DNA from: Phoronis australis
Lineage: Eukaryota; Phoronida; Phoronidae
Direction of reading: 5' to 3'
NCBI GenBank assembly: GCA_002633005.1
Contig: NMRA01000197.1
Span: 1 to 64,000 of the forward strand
DNA length: 64,000 nt
Below the pieces are notes generated by a model. It made no database searches. It was not told where the DNA came from and saw only the letters and a program-made list of their open reading frames with translations. The position numbers were made by a program, and so were the translations under genes. This document shows positions 1 to 11,900 of this stretch, one piece after another (position 1 is the first letter of the stretch; every line of letters starts with the position of its first letter).

Positions 1-1854
1 CAACTCTGTGGTCGTCATAGCAACACAGTTTACCATTCCTGATGGACAACCACAAAAAGTCTAGTGATACCACTGGAATACCAAGCTTGAGTGCTGTCCT
101 GCACTTGTACGTATCAACATTATTTGGATCTGTCGCAATCAGACAAGAACACTGCAAAGAAACCAAGCAATGAAATTATGAATTATTATAATATAGTCTT
201 CTATATGTTGGTCACATAAATCACGTGACCTATAGATAAGTCTAAAAAGAGCTCTGCCCTGACTAGGACTCCACCTTGGGACTTTCTGCTAACCATGCAG
301 ACACTCTAGTCCACTGAGGCATCAGTTGATTACTGTTAAATAATTCAGACTTAATAGGAAGCATCTTACCCAAACTTGGGAATGAGTAAACATAATAATT
401 ACTGCTGAACATTATGAATTACCACAAAACATTCTTAAGTCTGTTTTGCACGCCAACTGTTGGCTAAATCACATGACCTAATGAACATAAGTCTCAAAAG
501 ACTTCAGCCCCCGACCGGGACTCGAACCCAGGACCTTCTGCTAACCGTGCAGACGCTCTAGCCAGACGTTTGTGACCTATATTACTATGCCGGTTCAAGA
601 TTTACATAGTACAAATCATGTTATCATGATTTATAACAAACAGTACGATTAAAGAAAAACGATGAACTATTTAGTCGATGAATCTTCATGTATGGGACTG
701 CAGAACAATGGCATTTTTAATTATTGAAATAGCTCCATATTAACGAAAGAATTCAAAAGACTAATTGCCGGTGTCTAAAAACGTGATGTCGCTTTCTCAC
801 CAACACCCGCAACTCCAGTTTTCCTAATTTCTGCTCAATGGGAAACCTTAACTCCTAGACTTAATTAACCATCACAACTCCTCTCAAAATATGTGTATTA
901 TTTTGTAATTCCACTGCAGAGGGATCCATTTAGGCTTGTAGTAATCGCATCAATCATGCATAACACAACAAGAAATTGGTCATTCTCTGACTCTCAATAG
1001 TTGCACGTAAAGGAACAGAGATCTAACAGGGAATAACACCGATCAGTGTGGCATTATTCATTGTAAATGGTGGGAGATGTTCATTAATCTCAAATACGCC
1101 ATCTGGTGTTTAATCTAGAGAACTTCACAGTAACTCTGATGTCGCCATTCCATGGGAAAGGTAAACCGAGTCGCGATAGACCGGATCTCCCTAATGGGAA
1201 AATCACACAAAGCAAGTTAAATCATGACTTTAAGTGTCAAATGTACACTTGGATGAAAAAGGAACGCCCACAATTGTTTCCAGACAATGAGCAAAAATTC
1301 AGAGCTCAATTAAAAGTGTATGGAAAGAAAAATTGACATAGCTTTGAAGATGCCCAATAGTCTTAGAAACTGTTTTCTGTATCCAAGGTTGGTCTTCTAT
1401 TCCCTTACAGAAATTACTTTATTTGTGAATAATTAGTCAACTGATATAGTTGCTGTAGGTTTTGCCAACCCCAAACAGTCAGAATGAATTGAACACAAAT
1501 CTTTTGTTACAAAGTTCTCCTAGTACGTAGCTCCATGCAGTAGCAATGCTGCAACAGTACTAGAATAATTACATATACTTGTTAAGAAATTCCATGCTAC
1601 TACAAACAACGTCAACAAAAATTATTACAAAGCACTTATTGGAAATAAAAAAATTAATAAAAACATACTTTTTTGTTGATAATATAAGATACAGTGCCAC
1701 CATAATCGGTGATTGCGGCGCGAATTTCTTGTTTTTCTCTGAACTTCAAGTTCGTCGAAAACTCCACAGCTGCTCGCCAGTTTTGAAAAAGTTTCGACTC
1801 TTGATCCTCTGTTACCATATTGTCACATTCAGGAATCCTTCTTAACACAGCAAC
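1..1854 (-). CDS. BRCT-domain protein, two exons, cut by left edge
   Basis: Two exons read on the minus strand. The upstream one is 1854-1669 (acceptor ATTTTAG, donor GTATGT). The downstream one starts at 151 (acceptor TTTCTTTGCAG) and runs off the window. They join in phase 0 and give one BRCT-like fold: a basic segment FREKQEI, the turn DYGGTVSYI, then CSCLIAT, a helix CRTALKLGIPVVSLDFLW and the ending SIRNGK. The order GG turn, hydrophobic strand, GIPVVS and aromatic W-x-S-I is typical of BRCT repeats, which bind phosphopeptides or DNA ends. The pattern reminds me of the N-terminal BRCT of PARP4 (vault PARP), but no catalytic domain is in view and that identity is a guess. The first exon has an acceptor, so more exons lie upstream, possibly near the GC-rich patch at 3240-3330. 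BRCT call fairly sure; gene name unknown. Confidence 0.6.
207..327 (-). mobile_element. tRNA-derived SINE, family 1, copy 1
   Basis: The right end reads on the minus strand as a decayed tRNA head with A-box and B-box remnants. To its left is the tail with GTTGGTCACATAAATCACGTG, also seen at 434-568 and 44140-44282. It lies in the intron between the two BRCT exons. This copy is diverged: its B-box region has lost the GGTTCGA-type core. Confidence 0.6.
434..568 (-). mobile_element. tRNA-derived SINE, family 1, copy 2
   Basis: This is the best preserved copy. On the minus strand it reads CTAGAGCGTCTGCACGGTTA (A-box side), then GGGTTCGAGTCCCGGT (an intact B box), then a non-tRNA body ending in AACTTAAGTGTT-like sequence. 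It shares the body with 207-327 and 44140-44282. An intact B box shows tRNA ancestry. Lack of a cloverleaf and the repeated body show it is a SINE, not a tRNA gene. Confidence 0.7.
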
Positions 1855-2092
1855 CTAAAATAGATTGTGAAAATTGGGCCTGATAAGGCTAATTTAAGGT
1901 GATGTTTAACCATTTTTACGAGGAGGAAAGGGACCGACGTTCGGCCCCAAAACTGAGATATTAATAAAGGGCAATGGTTGGTGTTATTAATTGTCCAGGT
2001 ATTCGTATTTTATTCGCAAGTTCAGTGGCAGTTAACTCAGTGTAATGATTAGATCAGAATCTATATTGAGAATAAGATAATAAAGAAAATTG

Positions 2093-2330
2093 TTACTTGT
2101 AATTAGTCCTATATTTGATTGTTGGTTTCCATGGAAGTCTCATCTCATATTGGCCGTCTTTAAGTTGGGTGATGGGCTCGTAGAAAGTGCTGAGCGAGCC
2201 ATCGCGCAGATCAACATAACGCGCAGAACAGGTGTATACAGTTTTGGTGAATGCCAATTGATTCATTCCCAATATCTTTCTAAGTTCATTGGTGGTTGGG
2301 ACTGTTTCATGCAACCGGGCACTGGTTCCC
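2093..2330 (-). pseudogene. BEL/Pao-type retrotransposon pol fragment, frameshifted
   Basis: On the minus strand a short frame contains NLERYWE, then after a frameshift a stretch ending in DGQYEMRLPWK. The L-x-R-[FY]-W-E motif followed some 40 residues later by DG-x-Y-x-x-x-LPWK is characteristic of the pol region just before the reverse transcriptase in BEL/Pao elements. There are stops and a frameshift, and no reverse transcriptase or LTR is visible nearby. It is a dead scrap upstream of the BRCT gene. Confidence 0.5.
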
Positions 2331-3239
2331 TAAATCAGGGAACATTGTATCGGACCACTGTGCCTATCAAACACTTACCCCGTTGGTTCTTTGGTTCAGC
2401 TAATGAGAGCTATTGATCCACGTTCCTTCGGGCGGTGCAGGCAATCTGCCTAATCACGTATCACTTGAATTATTTACCAGCCGACAGTGCTGCACTATCA
2501 CGTGTAAATAATTGTTTACTGATACTGATACTGTGTTGTGCTGTCTCTCATGTAGCCAGCCAGCTAGCTGTATGAAGACTGTTGTCAAAATATATTATAT
2601 TATATACAGTTTTGTACCAACTCAAGTCCAAGGCTGTATCTCTCATGACTTCCACTGTTCCAGCATATTAACAAGTCAATCTGGTTTTCACAATGTAGAT
2701 TAGATTTTTTTACTCAGACATGTGATTCAGCCAATTTTTCACCAGGAAACGTAATGTTTACCTGCAACTTACTTCCTTGTAATTGCCTAACCTCCGTGTG
2801 TGTTGTGACCTTCTGTGTCATGCGACACGATGACCGAATTTTCGTTTCAGTTGAACACAACAATAGAGACATCTCACGGCGTCTCGTAGCACTGTTTTCC
2901 GTGACTGGACATGAGGGCCCCGGACTGGCGACGCCGGGTGCTGCCCTGATCATAGTGCAGAGATTGAGGTGAGTCTGGGAAATCGCTTTTTTCTATCATA
3001 AACAGCCAAGATGACGATTTTAAAGTTAACTAGAACTGAAGATAAAAGATTCATTTTAACAGGAGGGTAGGCTACTTCCATTTTGTAGACCAAAAATTCC
3101 AAAACTTGGGTATAGACGTACAGGTACTACAACCTACACTAAGTGACATTCCATGTAATTGGCCTTAGCGAATTTTGCGCATTGTAGTTCATAGTGTGAA
3201 GTGAATGCTGTTAGAATGAGTTGCACGTTTTTGCCGCTT

Positions 3240-3330
3240 ACTCTTGAACAGTTGGGAGGCGCACCGCGGGCGGGCCGCCGCGATCTGAGAAGCCGGCGGC
3301 TTGACTCATGATGACGTTGGGATCGAGTAC
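3240..3330. promoter_or_regulatory. GC/CpG-rich patch, possible promoter
   Basis: About 90 bases rich in CG and GC (GCACCGCGGGCGGGCCGCCG) stand out from the AT-rich surroundings. On the minus strand it contains an ATG whose frame begins MSQAAGFSDRGG and reaches a possible donor GA|GTAAGC. This could be the first exon of the BRCT gene, but the phase does not match the next known exon (1854), so an extra exon would be needed. Suggestive only. Confidence 0.25.
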
Positions 3331-4360
3331 TCACCACTGAGCACCACTGGGGCAGTCATTACGGGTCGAAAAAGAAGTCACAGGGCATTCAAAAGAATAT
3401 TTGTCTACTAACATATGACACCCCGCTAATTTCGGCGCCCTGGCCAAGACATTTTTGTTAAGCCTATGATCCCAATTAATGAAAACTCTCATAATGCTCA
3501 CTTAGTGAAAACATGCTCTTTTGTTTGCACAGCCGTTCAGAGCCGAAATTGATTGAGATTTTCAACTGAGTTGAAGAGGGACTGCTGGCAAAGCTGTATT
3601 TCTCCAGTATACAAGAAATTCTCAGTCATTTGTTGATTTTTTCCGTTTTTTAATAGATAAATTAATCTTGGTTGTAGCGGGTGTGCTGATAACCGTTCCG
3701 TCCTCTTTTTGATTTTCTCAATTTTTTTCTTAAAGCGGTTATGAGCCTCAGCCTTAATCGAGTCCAACAACTGTTGATTTAGATCACCTGCCCGACGGAA
3801 AAGCAAGGTTGGCTGCCTCAGGGGGATTTGTTCTCCAACAGTTGTCATAAGTCCGCTCGCATACTGTCTGGTGGGGTAAAAAGCAGAAGAGATTGTGATA
3901 ATGAGGAATCTCTGTCGGGGCGCATTGGAGGCACTAAGTTTGCCGAAGTCAAATAAGTTTGACATACTATACCCGGCCTCATTCGGGTACTCCTCGGGGT
4001 ATACTGGGTGGAAACTCGGGTCAACTATGAAAACAGGATGCGGTCCACTGCTTAAATCGAGTGGTCCGGAAACTGTCGAGCGGTCAGTGGAGGGTTGTGT
4101 AATTCATACTTGTTCCTCAACCCCCGTGCCTTAGCCTCCAGTTCCGGCTGAGCCTAGCTACGAGTACATCACATGCCGTATTGCAGTCAACACGGCCGTG
4201 ACAACAGATGGGACTTTTCTAAAACCGTTTCCTAGGTCTCGGCACCAAACGACGTTTCGGTCAGTCATTGTTTCACTGGTCACCACTGACCTCAAAGCAC
4301 TTTTACTAAGTCGAGTATGATATCCATCAGTTAACAAAATATTTCAACATCTGTAGGGAT

Positions 4361-4541
4361 TCCGGCTGGGGCGGATCCAGGATTTTTATTTAGGGGGGGG
4401 GGGCAGGGCACATTATCATGATTAGTCAGGATTTTGCCCGGACGGCATACTCCAAACCCAGGCTGCCAAATGGAATAATCCGGGAGTTTTAGGGGGGGGG
4501 GGGGCATGGCCTCCTTGGCCCCCTCTAAATCCGCCACTGGG
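4361..4541. mobile_element. MITE with GGCGGAT-type terminal inverted repeats and poly-G runs
   Basis: The left end reads CTGGGGCGGATCCAGGATT and the right end CTAAATCCGCCACTGG, its approximate reverse complement. Each end is followed internally by a run of 10 or more G on the same strand. GGGATT occurs just outside both ends and may be the target duplication. Poly-G runs at 48001, 53371 and 55180 suggest related fragments. Confidence 0.5.
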
Positions 4542-5311
4542 ATTTATCCAGATTGCTCATGAACTGGAAAGGAACGGTTATTTTGTAAGTGTTCTCTAGG
4601 TGAAGTGATGGTCCAGAAAAAACGTTCGGGCGGTTTTCAGTGAAGGGAATGTTGTCCGACACAAAAGGGTACCTTTTTGCATAAGAATATTTATCCTTCA
4701 GTGTCACCCCTTTGCCTTGTGAGTGGCCCGTCCTGCATCCTCCTGAGTGCCGCTGCGCGGCGGCTGACTTAGGGGAATCGACCTGGAACGATGCGACCGA
4801 ATTAGGCCCATGCGTCGATATGTCACTGGAAACCTTCAGACGTAGGCGACATTTGGCGAATATCGGCATCGAGTAATGACTGACGACGAAGGCAACGACG
4901 GCTAAGACGAAACTTTACGGCATGATCCCGTTGCTCCCAACTTGCTCGGTTTTTTAGCCCAACAACAAGTTGCCCGGCCGTTGCCAATATCTTACACGAC
5001 TGATTAACTCCGTTCAGGCATTTATTTAAGTTGTAACATATTTAAATATCAAACTAATAGCATTTCTGAAATTTTCGTCAAATGGTGATCATGTTAAGTG
5101 TTTGGTTCGCCAAAATCGCCCAACTGAAACCGAACTTACGACAATCTATTCTTTCCGAATGTAGGCAATTCACTCTGGGTTTGACTGTGTTCACCCCTGG
5201 TCTATAATAAACCTGGCGTGCGTTCAGTAGACGCTAGGACCTACGCTAGGATCTAGCCAAAAGCTAGTCAAGGTCACGTGCTCGTATTTTTAAATGTTCT
5301 CTGGGTGAAGT

Positions 5312-5349
5312 GATATTGCAGTGTATTTTAAAAAATACACTGCAATATC
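5312..5349. repeat. Perfect 38-bp palindrome
   Basis: Two 18-base arms (GATATTGCAGTGTATTTT and its exact reverse complement) are separated by AA. No gene is close. It could be the remnant of a foldback insertion or simply a cruciform-forming site. Confidence 0.8.
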
Positions 5350-7456
5350 TCGCGTAATCTCGCAAAGTCTTGCTTTTAAAGGTCCTAGCGTTACTGAACG
5401 GGAGGCTGGTAGATAATTAGCCTGCCTGTTGTCATAACAGACAAAAAACTTTGCTTGGTAGTTTACAAAGAAGCTAGATGTTATCACACGCTCACAACCC
5501 TCTATGTCTGGTAAAGTCACTGAGCGGCGGGAAAACGCCGTCATGAACGACCGTCACGACATAAACAACGGAGTAGGAGGCGATTTCCAATCCCAGGATA
5601 TCAGTCGCAGCCAATGCACCGTCAACAACAAACACTCTAACGAAAGGCCACCGGTACCAAGTGCCAATATTGCGATAGTGCATTTGACTGGATAGTTCAG
5701 GAAAGTCGCGCACCAACACTCATGTAAAGCACTTAACACCTCATTATCTATAACGATTGTGAGGTAGGCATCTGATGGGAATTCGCTAGCAGAAGAACAA
5801 CAAACTATCCATGCCGACTGTTCCTGTCAAATCCGAAGATTAAGATAGGGCTTCTTCATTTCAAACACACGGATGGCAAGGAAATTGAGGCCGAGGTCAC
5901 TCTAAGCTACGTTTCGTCCCGTTTAGCTGAGTAAAAACGAAAATGCACTTGTGCTTTTTCACACATCCTTACCACGTGATAGGATTTATTTCCGTCACGG
6001 CCAACTCAAATCACTGGGTATGCCTACATGCACTATTTTCGAATTGGCAATTATACGATAAAAACACCCAACTTTGAAACGTTTTTCTTGAGATCATATG
6101 CGCTGATTGTTTCAATATTCATGTTGGTAACAGTAATACAACCCTATCACCGTATCATAGTACGAGGCAAATATGAGAGCCAAAGGTCCAATTCGATTTT
6201 CGCTTTTATTTTAGTAGTTAAGCAGGACAAAATGCACCTTCAACCATATGTAGTAAGTATGTAGGGTTGGAGCGCAATTTTTATCTTTATTTTTAGAAAA
6301 CCGAAACTATTAACAGTAAGTACCCACAGTACAACCAACATGACATACCACGCACCCAGGGTGACCCATCTACATTAGAAAAAAAGCAATGCACAATATT
6401 TGAAAAATATGCTTTAATTGGAACCAAACCAAATTATTTACCAATAGTTTCAAATTAACAATTAGGAATCAAATAAAACAAAATAAAATAAGAAAAATCT
6501 GAATTACAAGATAAATAAAAATAAATAGCTGAATTTCTTATTAAGTAGGTCACAAAAGCAAGTGGATAAACCAACCCTTGGGCTGAGTATTGGCTACACA
6601 GATACATATTACACAAATTCTTCAGTTAATTTGAACAAAAATTCAAAGGTTAACTTCCTGGCTATGGGAAGTCAAAATTTGAATGCCACTAACAATCCAA
6701 CCTAATTTTCTTCACAGTATCACAGTCTTTCTTTAATTTAATTTTACTAACAAGTTTTGGGAAATACACAAAATTTTCATTATCATAAAATAAGGAAGCA
6801 AACCACCAGTGAATCCCAATTTTGGCAGTGACAACCACATGCTACCACTTAAAGGACTTTACTCTACTCATTGGGTTGCCACAGAGGGCGCCAAAGTTGA
6901 GGAACTCAAAAATCAAGGGATGAATTAACCTCAGCATGGATGCTTAAAAACAATATTGCTGAGAAGTCGAGATTAGGGGCATACCCAAACGTTGGACTGG
7001 GTTAACGCCCAGGGTGATGCATAGACATCTTATTTCATGCGCAAGTCAAATGAAACATCTACGGACTGTAAAGGGGTTTTGAAAGGAGTGATCCCAAATG
7101 GTAGTTCAGTAATACTACATACTTTTTTACACAAGTTTTTGACATGTCCGATATAAACATTACACACCCAATAAGATGTCCATGGCTTACATGGCTGTTT
7201 GCATTATTTTTGTACATAAGAATACTTAATTAGTCTAATAGCAGAATCCATAGGAGCTAAAAGAATCATCGATGTTTCCTTCAGGGGTAAGCCGAGCAAG
7301 GGCGGTTAAAAGTGAAAATTTGGAAATTTCTGGGCTGGGCAGTAAGCAGAGCATGAGGTCGTTAAAAATGGATGAGAACATCAAACAAAATATGCAATAA
7401 AAACTCCAAACTTTTGAGACACGGAATAACCAAACACAGCCTGCACCAGGATGAAT

Positions 7457-8905
7457 TTACATAAGAAAGTTTTTGATCACTTTTTGAATAGGTCTTCTAC
7501 AAACTGGACAAGATTTTCCCCGTCGTCTGAGGCGCTTCGCACACGAGTAACAACAGATTTGGTGACCAGTCTTTCCGTGAACAATACTCGAGTCCTTTGG
7601 TCTTGACAAACAGATCACACACAAGTCATTGCAAGTGGGGTTCGTATCACTACCTTGACTGAATGGTGCAGACGTCTGGTGGGAGTGTGTCACAATGCCA
7701 CTGGTACTCGGTATGCTATGGGAAATTTCCGTACCTGATGTCTCAACATCTTTCTGAATTGACTCAGAACTTAGTTGAGCCGAAGAGGAAGGGACACTTT
7801 CATTAACAGCCGAAGAGGAAGGGACACTCTCATTATTATTTGAAGGTAATGGAGTACTTTTTTCGCACTTATCTTCTGGGATCAACATGGATGCCTGACT
7901 ACTAGTTTGTGCAGAGGATTTGGCAACTTGAGAAGCCATTGGCAACTTCTTACTGACAGGGTCATTAAACTGGGATACCTCACAAAATTCATTGTGAGAA
8001 CTACTTTGGTGTGAAGAAATTGTGCTGTTTTGAGTCGTAGAAGTGTTGACTGTTTTCCAGTCAAATGCATGGAGCGCCAGATGACGGCTACTAAATGTAC
8101 GACTAACAAGGGCAGGCGCTGGGTGAACTATAGTATTGGAGTCCGTCTTAAGTGATGAACCTCCCCCGTCCACTTCACTCAAAGTCTTGCTCCTCTTGTT
8201 TGACCCTCCACAGAACAGGGACACACTTTCCCGAGAATCACACGCCGATATCTCCAAGTCCATAGAAGTCTGCTTACACTCTTTCGAAGAAGGTTGTACG
8301 TTCCCTGGCATACCGTTACCAAATTGCTTAAGCCCAACAAATGAGAATAACGGGCGGTCATTGGAATCCTTTTCATCTGGAATAACATCTTTAGTAGTAT
8401 CATTGTCAGCTTTGTTGGCTTTTCCAGAGAATGAAAATGGAGATTCTGTGTTTGTGGCATTTAGCTCACATCTAATCTCATGATGGTCATCAGTATTCTC
8501 AATAACTTTTGAAGGTGCTCCATCAGTGACATCAGACCCATGGGCGATGAACTTGCTCACAAAGCACGGTGTTACAGAAGACTTCTCTATGTGCCTGTTG
8601 GACCTTTTTAGTTTTTTCCGCTTGCGCGGAGCATCACTCAAGTCTGAATCGCTCGGGTCACTGTAGAAACCCATGGCTGATTGTGCTAAGGGTGCCAATG
8701 ATGAACTGACACATTTTGTACCATCTAGCTTTGGGTTGGGCCAACTGAGATCCCCGGCAGGAGCAGATATGGATCGACGATAAGACCGGCGTTTGAATGT
8801 TGGCCTGTGTTCAGGCAGCCAGCCAGGACGGAGCTTCCAACATCGACTACAGCAGCGTTGCAATGGAGAGTTCAGCATGTCACATTCGGAACACCTCCAC
8901 TTGTC
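7457..8905 (-). CDS. MDM2: MDM2 last exon: RanBP2 zinc finger, Ser-rich linker, C-terminal RING
   Basis: The exon starts after TTCCTCTTCACAG with DKWRCSECDMLNSP and C-x2-C of the zinc finger (second pair CCSRCW, then LRPGWLPEH, as in vertebrate MDM2). A linker of nearly 400 residues rich in Ser, Thr, Asp and Lys follows, including RKRKKLKR, a second possible NLS. The last 60 residues are the RING: CVICLSRPKD, HGKTGH (the conserved P-loop-like motif), CCYSCAKRLRRRGK and CPVC, ending PIQKVIKNFLM at the natural C terminus needed for RING dimerisation in vertebrates. A 33-base tandem duplication near 7776-7836 encodes ESVPSSSA twice. Confidence 0.95.
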   Translation of the reverse strand, partial: DKWRCSECDMLNSPLQRCCSRCWKLRPGWLPEHRPTFKRRSYRRSISAPAGDLSWPNPKLDGTKCVSSSLAPLAQSAMGFYSDPSDSDLSDAPRKRKKLKRSNRHIEKSSVTPCFVSKFIAHGSDVTDGAPSKVIENTDDHHEIRCELNATNTESPFSFSGKANKADNDTTKDVIPDEKDSNDRPLFSFVGLKQFGNGMPGNVQPSSKECKQTSMDLEISACDSRESVSLFCGGSNKRSKTLSEVDGGGSSLKTDSNTIVHPAPALVSRTFSSRHLALHAFDWKTVNTSTTQNSTISSHQSSSHNEFCEVSQFNDPVSKKLPMASQVAKSSAQTSSQASMLIPEDKCEKSTPLPSNNNESVPSSSAVNESVPSSSAQLSSESIQKDVETSGTEISHSIPSTSGIVTHSHQTSAPFSQGSDTNPTCNDLCVICLSRPKDSSIVHGKTGHQICCYSCAKRLRRRGKSCPVCRRPIQKVIKNFLM

Positions 8906-11900
8906 CTGTGAAGAGGAAGACCGATTACAAGAATTACTGGCTAAAGAACAACTTCACAGTGAAAACATGCTTTGGCTTGATCAGTACATCCACAAGGTAA
9001 ACTTTCCCGAAATTCAAAACCTTTTAATGCTTATCAGATTATTGGCTGACAGAAGAACACGCCTGCACAGGTGACATTTCCAAAATTTATCACTAACTGA
9101 AGAAAAAATCACGGGTAATTATTCTGTTTGTTCGACAAACACAAGGTGTCAAGACTGAGAAATGAAAAAAAAAACAGGAGATGGGTCTTAATTGAGATGG
9201 GAAACGAATAATTTATATTAGAATTTTCTTAATTCGGGGATGGAAGTTTACCCCCAAATGCAAATTAAGGCAAGTGCCCAAGGAACTGTATTTGTGTCTC
9301 ATCACTTCGTGTGAAACAGTGAGTCATAAATCAACATTTGTTACAGAGTGACTGAATGATTCTCCATCAACTCAGGAAGAACTAGTAGCACTAAACCTGT
9401 ACTTACTGCCAACTTTTGATTTAGGCCACTAACAAGTGGTCTTATCTTATACCTTTCACAGTAAAGTAATCTCAGGGATCTGGGAGAGTTGACTGTTTGT
9501 TATTGTTTAAGACCAGACTCGTTGGGTTTCAGATTGTGGTATTTCTGCTTAAAAACTGCTTAGTTCGAGATTGGACTAATGTGAAGTTATAATCAAGGCC
9601 TATTTGAAGTTCTCGCAACTGTTTTTATTAATGAACGAGTCTACAATTTAAAGTGATTTCAACCATGTTAGTGCTGAAACTATGAGGACATATTGCACAA
9701 TCCATGGCTAGATCACATACTAGTAGATTATAAAGTGAAGGGCATTTACCTGCGGTGATATTTCCAAGTCAGACTCTGAATCACTATCATCTAAATCTGC
9801 AAAACAATCCACGTCGCTGTCTTGAAAAGTAACGTATATCTCCTGCAAGCACAAAAGAACAACGCAAAATAAACCCAAGGTAGAACGCCACATGCAGCAA
9901 ACAGACAATCGGGAATTACGTTATGTTCATTTTCACTGGACAGTTAGTCAAACTGCAGTCAGCCGGAACAATGAATGAAACATGAAAGAAGAATTTGAAC
10001 ACAGTATCGTTCAAAATACACCACGGAGTCAGAGAGCCACCGTCATTTCAGAGAGTGAAAGCCACCCTTACATCACAAACAATTATACTACTTTGCACTC
10101 AGTGTAAAATTTTAACATACACACCTCTTCATCACTTGACTCCAGAATTTCCGTGTTGGCACCAGAATCCTTGGAGTTGTCCGAATCTACATCATATTCC
10201 ACAGAGAACCCTCCATCAGACTCTATCTCCACATCTTCAAGAAACCAAAGGTCATCCGATGAGCTCTGCACCACGGCCGTTTCATATCCCTGAAAAGAAA
10301 ATCCAAACCTGATTCTCAAGCAAGAAAAACGGTATTTGTATGCATCGAAATAAGTACACAAATACAATGAGTAAAACGCATCCCATTACACGAACTTTGG
10401 ATCTTTTTCAGCAGTATGACAAGTACCAAAGTTAAAGACAGGGGTACGATAGGTGGAAATGCACAGGCAATGGAGGTTTAATTATCTGGGGCAGTTGAGT
10501 TGCCCCTCGTCATCACAATTTTGTCATAAACGGGTCGGACTTAAGATGACCAGGGATGGTATGTGAAGAATTACTGACAATGGCGAGTCGGCGAAAACAT
10601 CTGAAGTTGGCAGCATTGGGAAATGATGGCGAGTGTTAAACAACATAGGAGAATAAACACTTCCCCAGCTACGGGTTAACCATAGACGATTACAGTCAAG
10701 TTTAGCTATTCAATGAACGAAAAATTTGACTAATAATTAGATGATTCCACTGTAAGATATTCCCAACATATTAAGAACACCATACCTGTATACTGAGCAC
10801 CTCACTGGCACTGTCTTCTGATGCCTTAACAACAAAATAGAGGGAGCCACTGTCTGAATCACTGCCACATGTTACGCTCCATGAAGACTTCCTGCCAGCA
10901 CTCTCCTTATCCGAGGAGTGGTCAGACTTGCCTGAACACAAAAAGGTTATAGATTGGGTATCATAGGCAATAAATACATTGCAAAAGGTGTTGACAGGTT
11001 GACATTTTGTGTGTCGCTAGATGTACAACAACAAGAGTTAAGCCCAGAAAGCATTCGAGATCATTATATCTGGGCACGAGACGGTGAGAGTACTTCGTTT
11101 GCACCCTTCACATTCAATTCGTTTTGAAGATCTCGTTTCATCTTATTTTCTTCTCTAAGGTGGTAACGTGGCCAAGTGGGATAATTGATGCTCCCTTTAC
11201 TCAAGGTCGTGGGTGCGAGTCCCACTGTTGTACACTGCTAGACCCTTGAGTCAGGTCTCCAGATCCACAGCCCGTGTTTCACAACATATTAATAATCAAA
11301 AGAAGAAAAATTGTTCCAGGCTATCAGTGCAATAGGCCCACAAGAGCAGCCTGCGAACGTCTTGTACAACTTTACCAGCCCTCGTGCAACTTCTGCTAAT
11401 AAAAGAAAACCTTTCTGCTTAAAAAATAAACAAAGTACCAAATAGAGGAAGTGATAATTATTCGGACGGAGCTGGATTCCGCAAAATGGGAGACAAGTGC
11501 ACATTTGTATTGAAATTGCATTCACAATGCCTACATGATACACAACAAAATTCATGGGTGTTAATATCATCACGCACTGGTGCACACTGTGTATCCTAAC
11601 ATTGTTATTGCTGTGAAGCTTTCAGTTACCACAAAATTTTACAGTGTGTAAACCTCAAAAAAATATCCAAACTCCACAAACTTTGTAACATCACACCTCA
11701 GAAATGGCCGACTGGATTCAAATGAAACTGACAGATACTATGCTTTATACCACAATATCAGCGTCAAATGGCATATACAACCGTGTAATAACCCATAAAG
11801 TTATCTCACTAGTGAGACAACGATTTGGCGGGAAACCGAGGACGGAGTCGAACCCGGGACCCTGGAACTGCTGGTCGCCGACTTTACCACTACACCATGC

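Larger units (their letters stand above)
1855..7456. other. Intergenic stretch, repeats only
   Basis: Apart from the retroelement scrap, the GC-rich patch, one poly-G MITE and one palindrome, I see no supported gene here. A minus-strand frame of 142 codons at 3537-3965 has no recognisable motif or splice sites and is not annotated. The last 1.7 kb or so is AT-rich and probably includes the MDM2 3' UTR, since MDM2 ends at 7457 on the minus strand. Confidence 0.5.

Noticed and set aside
504-560. Possible tRNA genes (also at 11800-11895 and 44200-44282)
   Set aside because: B boxes are good but acceptor and anticodon stems do not pair and the same bodies recur, so these are SINE heads.
1106-1336. 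76-codon plus-strand frame in the BRCT intron
   Set aside because: No family resemblance, no promoter or splice evidence.
3537-3965. 142-codon minus-strand frame
   Set aside because: No recognisable motif, no splice signals, low-complexity composition; compatible with chance.
8793-9074. Plus-strand frame across the MDM2 zinc-finger exon
   Set aside because: It is the antisense shadow of the zinc-finger exon and its acceptor.
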